From Pomphorhynchus laevis (taxonomy: Eukaryota; Acanthocephala; Palaeacanthocephala; Echinorhynchida; Pomphorhynchidae), in contig WNNJ02002155.1 of the NCBI GenBank assembly GCA_012934845.2, positions 1 through 64,000 on the forward strand: a DNA stretch of 64,000 nt, in the 5' to 3' direction. Each line of letters begins with the position of its first letter. Position 1 is the stretch's first letter. Position numbers and translations under genes: made by a program. A model generated the notes under the pieces. That model was given only the letters and a program-made list of their open reading frames with translations. It was not told where the DNA came from and did no database searches. Below, one piece after another: positions 24,581 to 31,039 of the stretch.

Positions 24581-24829
24581 CATTAGACTTATAAAGCTGA
24601 TGATCGAAGTCCAGTTATTTAGCAGCAAATATGGATTAAAAATCAATCGTAACCAGCTTTGGCTCCTGGACCACAGTTTCAAACGATTTTTCGCAATAAC
24701 AATTTATATGTATAATATATAATAAGAGTTTCGTTTGAATCGGTATTGCTCGAGATTGCGATTAGCAATTCTTTCCATATGTTTGTGTAGGTGTTTGAAT
24801 CGAGCATATTCTTTAGTTTGCAAATTTTC

Positions 24830-24913
24830 GTCACTCCTAGACGGTAATGTGATAGCCAGCAGCCATCGTCAGTAAGATGAACTGTCACACGCCGCTTTGG
24901 CTGCCTCTGTGAC
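24830..24913 (-). ncRNA. Degraded copy of the permuted hammerhead-core motif
   Basis: This is the first-copy counterpart of 25184-25267. CTGACGA and GTC are kept, but the GAAAC word is CAAAG and helix b has a C-A mismatch. Helix a keeps pairing with a terminal G-U. It is best read as a decayed copy. Confidence 0.5.
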
Positions 24914-25183
24914 ATTGTGAAAATGCATTTCCGACATCTAGCTTAAATTGTAGGTGGCGTTAGCTCTTAAATCCTACAATTTGCAATGTAGACCATCATT
25001 AACAATCAGAGGATCAAACTTTCGGATGCTTGACTGTAAGAAACTAAAATTGAGTGAATCGATTCTTTCTATGTAATTAGAGTTTCGTTTGAATCGGTAT
25101 TGCTCGAGATTGCGATTAGCAATTCTTTCCGTATCTTTAAGTAAGTGTTCGAATCGAGCATATTCTTCAGTCTGCAAACTCTC

Positions 25184-25267
25184 GTCACTCCTAGACGGTC
25201 ATGTGATAGCCGGCAGCCATCGTCAGTAAGATGAACTATCACACGCCGTTTCGGCTGCCTCTGTGAC
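25184..25267 (-). ncRNA. Hammerhead-core motif in a non-standard strand order (copy 2)
   Basis: On the minus strand, helix d pairs 25263-25267 with 25184-25188. Helix a pairs 25253-25259 with 25212-25218 (7 bp). Helix b pairs 25246-25249 with 25195-25198 and 25236-25242 with 25203-25209. Helix c pairs 25227-25231 with 25189-25193. The core words are GAAA (25249-25252), CTGACGA (25220-25226) and GTC (25194-25196). Compared with 24496-24580, helix b is entirely different in sequence yet fully paired in both. Helices a, c and d also change while keeping pairing. Outside the helices the conserved words are exactly the hammerhead core, plus a 4-base linker UUCR. Unit context: 354-bp tandem repeat in an intron. 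Confidence 0.55.
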
Positions 25268-25323
25268 ATTGTGAAAATGCATTTCCGACATCTAGCTTAA
25301 ATTGTTGGTGGCGTTAGCTCTTA

Positions 25324-25542
25324 AATCCTACAATTTGCAATGCAGACCATCATTAACAACCAGAGGATCAAACTTTCGGATGCTTGACTGTAAGAAACCG
25401 AGATTGAGTGAATCGATTCTTTTTATGTAATTCGTAATATGTAATTGAACACAAATGTTCAAATGTTCCCAATTCTGTTGTCTACCCTTAGAAACTTTTT
25501 CGATTTCGAAATTGTACAGCACAGTATGCGCCACAATATCTC
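25324..25542 (-). CDS. Unidentified gene, exon 5
   Basis: Begins at 25542 after the acceptor ttttgcag. The preceding exon ends in C, and C plus GA gives Arg, so the reading is RDIVAHTVLYNFEIEKVSKG then RQQNWEHLNICVQLHI. The frame stays open to a stop near 25324 (ending GLHCKL), but the last third also occurs in the neighbouring 354-bp repeat. The true exon probably ends earlier, at a donor I cannot place. No family recognised. Confidence 0.6.
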
Positions 25543-25791
25543 CTGCAAAATAAAATTAGCAATGGCATCGCTGATCGAAAATATCAAGAATTTCGAACGA
25601 TTTTCATTTGAAGTGATAAGCTAGAGACAACCGATAGTTATTAAAAATATTTATTTGAAACATATTCATTAGCTATTATAAAAAAAAACAATATTATAAA
25701 AAAACAACATATTCATTAGCTATTATAAATATTTAAACATTTATCGTGTATAATTATTTATGATTGTAAAATTTAAATAATGGACACTTAC

Positions 25792-25928
25792 GTGAACTTA
25801 GCTGCATAATTTCATCAAATTTCTGCCTGACCCATGGTTTCCAGTGGCTTCGGCATGTCCCCCGCACAGCCATTATCATGTAGTTTGCCAAATCAATAGC
25901 CATTTCTTTCAGGGTAACTAAAATCCCA
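25792..25928 (-). CDS. Unidentified gene, exon 4
   Basis: The exon runs from a phase-2 acceptor (tctcccaaag before 25928) to a donor cac-gtaagt at 25791. It encodes GILVTLKEMAIDLANYMIMA then VRGTCRSHWKPWVRQKFDEI and MQLSS. GG from exon 3 plus T makes Gly, so the frame runs on without a break. An alternative acceptor nine bases further in (gattttag) would break the frame. The product looks helical and soluble. I do not recognise it. Confidence 0.7.
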
Positions 25929-26169
25929 CTTTGGGAGAATAAAAACAAGAATTTGGAATAAAGCATTATAGTCATTAGATTGGCACTATTTAAAATACAA
26001 CTTGATAATAATAGCAATAGAAATTAGGATCTAGTAACAAAATTCTAGATATTTCAAAATGATAAGATGCTTGATACAAACGTTTCGTATGTGGGATGAT
26101 ACAATAATTTATTTATTTTTATAGCGAATTTGAGGTAAAGAAATGTTGAGAATAATATAAATACTTAGT

Positions 26170-26323
26170 TATACTTTTATAGTTTTTAACTATGTAAATT
26201 ATGTTTTAACTATAAGGTTAAGTCAGTAAAATTTGTATATGCCGTTATACTTTTATAGCTTGTAACTCTTTATGTAAATTATGGTTTAACCATAAGGTTA
26301 AGTCAGTAAAATTTGTATATGCC
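26170..26323. repeat. Tandem duplication, ~77-bp unit
   Basis: Two adjacent copies share TATACTTTTATAG, TATGTAAATTATG and the block AAGGTTAAGTCAGTAAAATT followed by TGTATATGCC. They lie just before the hammerhead palindrome. Confidence 0.85.
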
Positions 26324-26400
26324 TCAAATTCTATAAATTCGAATGAAGATATAGGAATGGAAAATATAATTTACAAGAAATATTTGAAAAACGGTAGAAA

Positions 26401-26481
26401 GTACCGTTTCGTCATCACAATGACTCATCAGTGCCAGATCCCTCCCACTACTGGATGCAGAGGAGGACTGGCAGACGGCAC
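26401..26481 (-). ncRNA. Type III hammerhead ribozyme, inverted copy
   Basis: On the minus strand the order is GUGCCGU-C (stem III 3' strand and cleavage base C17, 26474), then stem I UGCCAG...CUGGCA, CUGAUGA (26425-26431), stem II GUCAU-UGUG-AUGAC, GAAA, and ACGGUAC (stem III 5' strand, 26401-26407). All invariant core bases are present. Together with the + copy at 26491-26571 it forms a long palindrome with a 9-base centre. Expected cleavage is between 26474 and 26473. Confidence 0.9.
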
Positions 26482-26490
26482 ACGAGTCAT

Positions 26491-26571
26491 GTGCCGTCTG
26501 CCAGTCCTCCTTTGCATCCAGTAGTGGGAGGGATCCGGCACTGATGAGTCATTGTGATGACGAAACGGTAC
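26491..26571 (+). ncRNA. Type III hammerhead ribozyme, copy 1
   Basis: Self-cleaving RNA motif of 81 nt. Stem III is GTGCCGT (26491-26497) with ACGGTAC (26565-26571), 7 bp including one G-U. C17 is 26498. Stem I is TGCCAG paired with CCGGCA next to the core, with one A-C mismatch, and a TCCTCC/GGGAGGGA part further out. The core CTGATGA is 26541-26547. Stem II GTCAT/ATGAC has loop TGTG (26548-26561), and GAAA is 26562-26565. The GUC cleavage triplet and every conserved core base are present. Expected cut after 26498. Confidence 0.93.
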
Positions 26572-26735
26572 TTGCTACTGTTATCGTCTTTCTTCCGTGT
26601 CTTGAAAAAAGAGACCTGCGCTGGCATTTGCCTGTGCTTTTGCTAATGATCCTATTTGGTAAAGCAGTAGTGCTGATTTAGCACTCAATGTGAAGTTATC
26701 AGAAATCTTTCTGCTACTTCATACACATGACTCGT

Positions 26736-26816
26736 GTGCCGTCTGCCAGTCCTCCTCTGTATCCAGCAGTAGGAGGGATCTGGCACTGATGAGTCATTGT
26801 GATGACGAAACGGTAC
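26736..26816 (+). ncRNA. Type III hammerhead ribozyme, copy 2
   Basis: Same 81-nt layout as copy 1, with stem I next to the core fully paired (TGCCAG/CTGGCA). The core CTGATGA is 26786-26792, C17 is 26743 and GAAA is 26807-26810. All invariant bases are intact, so it is predicted to be active. Cleavage here and in copy 1 would free a 245-nt RNA (26499-26743). Confidence 0.94.
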
Positions 26817-27056
26817 TTGCTACTATTATCGTCGTTCTTCCGCGTCTGGCTAAAAATGATCGCGTACATAATTCACGCGGAATAATTTCACACTCTCTCT
26901 AGAAAATTAAAAAGATACTAGCCGATAAAAAGAGATTTGCGCTGGCATTTGTCTGTGCTTTTGCTAATGATCCTATTTGGTAAAGCAGTAGTGCTGATTT
27001 AGCACTCAATGTGAAGTTACCAGAAATCTTTCTGGTACTTCATACACATGACTCGT

Positions 27057-27137
27057 GTGCCGTCTGCCAGTCCTCCTCTGTATCCAGCAGTGGGAGGGAT
27101 CTGGCACTGATTAGTCATTGTGATGACGAAACGGTAC
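27057..27137 (+). ncRNA. Hammerhead ribozyme copy 3, core mutated (G8 to T)
   Basis: All three stems are kept, but the core reads CTGATTA at 27107-27113. The changed base, 27112, is G8, the general-acid guanosine of the hammerhead, so this copy should be inactive or very slow. Confidence 0.9.
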
Positions 27138-27301
27138 TTGCTACTGTTATCGTCGTTCTTCCGTGTCTGGAAAAAAGAGACCTGCGCTGGCATTTGCCAG
27201 TGCTTTTGCTAATGATCCTATTTGGTAAAGCAGTAGTGCTGATTTAGCACTCAATGTGAAGTTACCAGAAATCTTTCTGGTACTTCATACACATGACTCG
27301 T

Positions 27302-27382
27302 GTGCCGTCTGCCAGTCCTCCTCTGTATCCAGCAGTGGGAGGGATCTGGCACTTATGAGTCATTGTGATGACGAAACGGTAC
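27302..27382 (+). ncRNA. Hammerhead ribozyme copy 4, core mutated (G5 to T)
   Basis: All stems and GAAA are kept. The core reads CTTATGA at 27352-27358, with G5 changed at 27354. G5 is invariant in hammerheads, so this copy is predicted inactive. Confidence 0.9.
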
Positions 27383-27488
27383 TTGCTACCGTTCTTCCGC
27401 GTTTGGCTTCAATGATAACAACGTATTTCACGCGGATTTGTCTCACTCTCTTTTGAGATTTGAAAAATAAATGAATAACAAACGCTAC

Positions 27489-27727
27489 CCAATTTTCTTA
27501 GGAATTGATGTAACTTTTCGTAGTTGAGCAATGTTTACATCTCGAGCCTGAGAGCACATAACCGCCATACAATCCACAATCGATGTTAACAATCCATCAA
27601 TGTCAACAGTTACTTCTTCATCATTGCTATCGGCAAGCAGCAATGCACATATCGGCTCGACATTCGCTTTAGACTCTATGATTGCTGCCAATGTAGGCTT
27701 GACAGGATAATTGATTTCTTCAAGCTC
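27489..27727 (-). CDS. Unidentified gene, exon 3
   Basis: The exon enters in phase 0 after tgcttgtag and encodes ELEEINYPVKPTLAAIIESK then ANVEPICALLLADSNDEEVT, VDIDGLLTSIVDCMAVMCSQ and ARDVNIAQLRKVTSIPKKIG. It leaves in phase 2 at a weak donor, gtagcg. The sequence looks like helical repeats with a short acidic loop. I considered HEAT-type scaffold proteins (condensin II, FANCD2) but found no convincing match. Confidence 0.72.
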
Positions 27728-27989
27728 CTACAAGCAAAAATAAAATGCTGATTAATAACTCAAAATTACGAAATACATCTACGAAATCTATTTTTTATAT
27801 TGAAAAATAAAAATGATAAAATGTGAATTATAAAAAATACAGTAAAATGTATGTTTATTACATTAACGAAGACGACTTGAACTGTAAGCAACATCAAATA
27901 AGCTATGTATATACTTGTATATTTGATATCAGACAAATTCGCTTCATTAAATACGATTATTAAAATAATGACGACAAATTTAAAATGTT

Positions 27990-28460
27990 TAACCTCAGAA
28001 TTTTTTAATCTCAGAAAGCGCGGTTATATAAATCTATTGCATTGAAAGTTTCATAAACAGAAGAAAAAATAAATAGTATAATATAATAAATATTATCAAA
28101 AATATTAAAAATAAACTAATTATATATATAATTGAATCAGTGCTGGTGATCCTTTAATGTATTCTAATAGACTATAATAAATGAAAAAATCAATTTAAGG
28201 ATCACCAGCACCTATTCAATTATCTCCTGATCACGGCAGTGTTAAATATAAGAAAGAATGCTTTGAATAATCCATCTCAGAAATTCATGATCAAAATTAA
28301 TAAAGGAATACACCAAAGAATCACCAGCACAGATTCAATGATCTCCTGATCACATAAATGTTAAACTTAAAAAATGTGGCTTTAAATGCATCTCAGAAAG
28401 CGCGGTTACAGGAATCCATTGGATTGAAGGTTTCATATACAAAAGAATTTCTAGCTGTAC
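27990..28460. repeat. Diverged direct and inverted repeats in intron
   Basis: Two direct copies of CTCAGAAAGCGCGGTTA followed by a similar 40-bp stretch occur near 28012 and 28390. The block GGATCACCAGCAC occurs directly near 28200 and, with one change, near 28320. It occurs inverted near 28140, where the arms around 28132-28156 and 28192-28216 can pair. TCTCCTGATCAC recurs near 28225 and 28342. These probably belong to the same repeat family as 28550-28920. Confidence 0.65.
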
Positions 28461-28561
28461 TGGATAGTTAGCCTTGTCCGTAAGGCGTAGCCCCAATAAT
28501 CGAAAAAAAAACTTAGGTGTGAATCTGAAAGTGCAAATAGTGTTCAAGAAGAATCTACAAC

Positions 28562-28660
28562 GATTCACAGCCTTCTGATGAGTCCATGAATACCATTGCA
28601 GGAAGTAAACGAACGAAACAATACCAATATGTCAGGCTGAAATCTACCATGTTGTGAATC
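28562..28660 (+). ncRNA. Likely type I hammerhead ribozyme
   Basis: Stem I is GATTCAC (28562-28568) with GTGAATC (28654-28660), 7 bp, and AGCCT (28569-28573) with AGGCT (28634-28638), 5 bp, with a 15-base one-sided internal loop. CTGATGA is 28575-28581, after one extra T. Stem II (28582-28614) is long and imperfect. GAAA is 28615-28618. Stem III is only ACA/TGT, as in many animal hammerheads, and ends at a GTC cleavage triplet with C17 at 28633. The extra T and a mismatch in stem II are the weak points. Confidence 0.6.
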
Positions 28661-28733
28661 AAGGTGTATGGAGTTGGAAGTAATATATGAATTATACCGT
28701 AGCTGCTGTTTCTGCCGAGAAATCGCCTTGTGT

Positions 28734-28772
28734 GATCTAGCAAAATTGACAGATTTTGCTAGATCTGTCAAT
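28734..28772. repeat. Two mutually exclusive hairpins
   Basis: GATCTAGCAAAA (28734-28745) pairs perfectly with TTTTGCTAGATC (28754-28765). ATTGACAGAT (28745-28754) pairs with ATCTGTCAAT (28763-28772). The two helices overlap, so an RNA could adopt one or the other. It lies between the two 229-bp repeat copies. Confidence 0.75.
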
Positions 28773-28965
28773 TTAAGAGGAATCTACAGTGGTTCACAGC
28801 CTTTCAGTTCAGTGTACCATTGCAGGCAGTAACGAACAACTACACCAATATGTCAGGAAAAAATCGGTCATGTTGTGAGTAAAAGTGCATGGAGTTGAAA
28901 GTAAGAAAAATGTTACCGTAGCTAATTTTTGCTGCGAAATCACCGTGTTCGAAATTGTTTTTTAC

Positions 28966-29975
28966 AGCAAAATTGTTTATTCACCCAAAAATTATTTATT
29001 TACAGCAAAATTGTTTATTTACAGCAAAATCGTTTTTTTATCGTAAAATACGTTTTTGACTCCAAAATTGTTTATTTGTTTATGTATCGCAAAATTGCTT
29101 ATCACAAAATTTTAATTACAAAAATATTTATTTATCAGAAATGCTTATTTACAGCAAGATTGTTTTACATCAACCTTGTTTATTTATAGCAAAATTGTTT
29201 TTTTTTACATCAAAATTGTTTATTTATCGTAAAATTGTTTATTTACCCGAAAATTGTCTATATACTAAAAATTTTATTCACATCGAAATTATTTATTTAC
29301 AGCAAAGTTATTGTAAAATTGTTTATTTACCTCAAAATTGTTTATTACCTCCAAAATTGTTTATTTACAGCAAAATTGTTTATTTACAAGAAAATTGTTT
29401 ATTTACAATAAAATTGTTTATTTACAATAAAATTGTTTATTTACAACAAAATTGTTTATTTACAGCAATATTGTTTATTTATCTAAACTTCTCATCAGGG
29501 TGAAAAAATACTACATTTGTAGAGATGGTGAAACGTTCATTGTTTGACCATATTAAAACTCAAGCAGTACAATATATGAAAGAATTATAAAAGATGTTTT
29601 TATTCTAAAATAGTTTATTCACCCAAAAATTGTTTATTTACAACGAAATTATTTTATTTACAGTAAAATTGTTTATTTGGCGTAAAAGAGGTTTTTTACT
29701 CCAAAATTGTTTATTTATAGCACAGTTATTTATTTACATCAAAGTTGTTTATTCATAGCGAAATTTTTTATTTACACCCGAATTGTTTATTTACAGCAAA
29801 ATTGTTTATTTACACCAAAATTGTTTATTTACAGCAAAATTGTTTATTTACAGCAAAATGGTTTATTCATAGCGAAATTTTTTATTGACAGTAAAATTGT
29901 TTATTTACAGTAAAATTGTTTATTTACAGCAAAATTGTTTATTTACAGCAATATTGTTTATTTATCGCAAATTTG
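28966..29975. repeat. 19-bp minisatellite in two blocks (FOX-like unit)
   Basis: The unit is CAAAATTGTTTATTTACAG, repeated with variation at 28966-29485 and again at 29606-29975. Each block is followed by the same ~100-bp flank (TACATTTGTAGAGATGG, GTGAAACGTTCATTG, CAAGCAGTACAATATATG), so block plus flank was duplicated as one unit of about 482 bp. Each 19-bp unit contains GTAAATAAACA in inverted orientation, which matches the forkhead core RYMAAYA twice. The open frames through it are products of the repeat, not genes. Confidence 0.9.
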
Positions 29976-30340
29976 TCATCAGAGTAAGACATTGCTACAT
30001 TTGTAGAGATGGGTGAAACGTTCATTGCTCGACCATATTAAAAATCAAGCAGTACAATATATGAAAGAATCATGAATCATTAAGTTTAAATGACAAATAC
30101 AAGTAGCTTTTATAAAAATGATCTTCTACAAATGCAAAATACTTTCTGTTTTCATGTTGCACAAGTTATAAAATAGTGATATATCACCTTACCATGTAGA
30201 CATCCAGATAAGATTCAAAAACGGCAATTATAAAATGCGTTTACCCACCATTCCTTGTCTGTAAATTAATATTGTTTTAATTAATATTGTTTTAATCATA
30301 ATTTTAAAATACAGTATCTTGCAATTGTATTTTAACTTAC

Positions 30341-30458
30341 ATGTCTTATATTCCTTAAGCAAGCTATTATTGTGGTATAATTAAGTGAGCTATCTTTCAA
30401 TTCCGCTTCCATCAAAGGAACAAGTTCATTTACTTCCTCAAGTTTCTGTTTCGAGGCT
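30341..30458 (-). CDS. Unidentified gene, exon 2
   Basis: The acceptor is gatttag, and CG plus A makes Arg. It encodes ASKQKLEEVNELVPLMEAEL then KDSSLNYTTIIACLRNIRH, and ends in phase 0 at a good donor, gtaagt. The content is helical and charged, with no recognisable motif. The exon is too short to have been called as an open frame, but both splice sites and the phase fit its neighbours. Confidence 0.72.
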
Positions 30459-30866
30459 CTAAATCAAAACTATAAAAATAACATTATTACTTTTTTATCT
30501 TTTCAAATTGTTCAAAACATAAATCATCTTAAATAAAAGCCGCAAAATATTTACATTTTTACTACTGTTATAAAAATATGATGGATTATTTTGCGAAGGT
30601 GGGGATTTTAATATCAAATCGAAAACTTTAAATATATAGGTAACTCCCGAAATAAAAAGATTACAGCGTCAAATGCAAAATATTTGTTGCAAATAACTCG
30701 AGTTTATGGCCGCTTCTTTAGTAGCAACATTAAGTCTTGACATAACAAAATAAAGTAATAAATTTCATTAATGAAATATTCATTTAAAATTAAAAAATTA
30801 ATTTAATGTTCTTGGCGATAGAGTTGAATTTATAAATACAATTATAACATATTATAAATAACGTAC

Positions 30867-31030
30867 CGTTCCGAATGTAAAGAAAACTGTTCATCAGTAG
30901 CCAATCTATATATAATGTGAGCATTATATACTTTTTCAATTGCCTCTAGCAGATCATTACATCCTTCATCAAAAACAAAAATGTTGCATAGCTTACGAAT
31001 TAACAGATTCGATACCATCGTCTTTTCCAT
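30867..31030 (-). CDS. Unidentified gene, probable first coding exon
   Basis: The start codon at 31028-31030 gives MEKTMVSNLLIRKLCNIFVF then DEGCNDLLEAIEKVYNAHII and YRLATDEQFSLHSE. An in-frame stop lies four codons upstream, so this Met is the likely start unless an upstream exon joins at the AG just before it. The donor gtacgt at 30866 is good. Exons 1 to 5 join with consistent phases (2, 0, 2, 1), which is the main support for this being a real gene. Function unknown. Confidence 0.7.
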
Positions 31031-31039
31031 TACTTGGAG

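Larger units (their letters stand above)
24727..25434. repeat. Tandem duplication, 354-bp unit
   Basis: Two copies with an exact offset of 354 bp: 24728 aligns with 25082 and 24830 with 25184. They differ at a scatter of positions, so the duplication is not recent. Each copy carries the permuted hammerhead-core motif on the - strand, intact in the second and degraded in the first. It also carries an open segment resembling the end of the adjacent exon (IRKFDPL and VNDGLHCKL in the exon at 25.3-25.5 kb). Confidence 0.85.
26491..27455 (+). repeat. Hammerhead-bearing tandem repeat, 245-bp unit in two dimers
   Basis: Ribozyme copies start at 26491, 26736, 27057 and 27302, spacings of 245, 321 and 245. 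The larger middle spacing is a tail (TTCACGCGGA then TCTCACTCTCT-like) plus a short linker. The same tail closes the array near 27420-27455. The array is therefore two dimers of the 245-bp unit, each ending in the tail, duplicated with a period of 566 bp. The arrangement recalls retrozymes and hammerhead SINE-like repeats. Open frames that overlap it are shadows. It lies in the intron between exons 4 and 3 of the - strand gene. Confidence 0.88.
28550..28920 (+). repeat. Tandem repeat, ~229-bp unit with hammerhead-like motif
   Basis: Copy 1 starts near 28552 and copy 2 near 28780. Shared blocks are GAATCTACA, TTCACAGCC, TACCATTGCAGG, CAATATGTCAGG, CATGTTGTGA, ATGGAGTTG and TTACCGTAGCT, in the same order. 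The first copy carries a likely type I hammerhead. The second is degraded at the same place. Confidence 0.8.

Noticed and set aside
26690-27456. Open frames of 66-78 residues repeated in the 245-bp array
   Set aside because: They are the ribozyme repeat read in one frame; similarity between them follows from the DNA repeat and there is no codon-level conservation.
28929-29913. Open frames of 68-120 residues rich in KIVYLQQN-like repeats
   Set aside because: They are translations of the 19-bp minisatellite, not proteins.
29480-29985. CTGATGA on the minus strand at the end of each minisatellite block
   Set aside because: No GAAA follows at a usable distance and no stems form. It is simply part of the duplicated flank.
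23658-31030. Assigning the minus-strand gene to condensin II subunit G2 or FANCD2
   Set aside because: Helical character and short acidic loops were suggestive, but no family-specific block could be matched, so no name is given.
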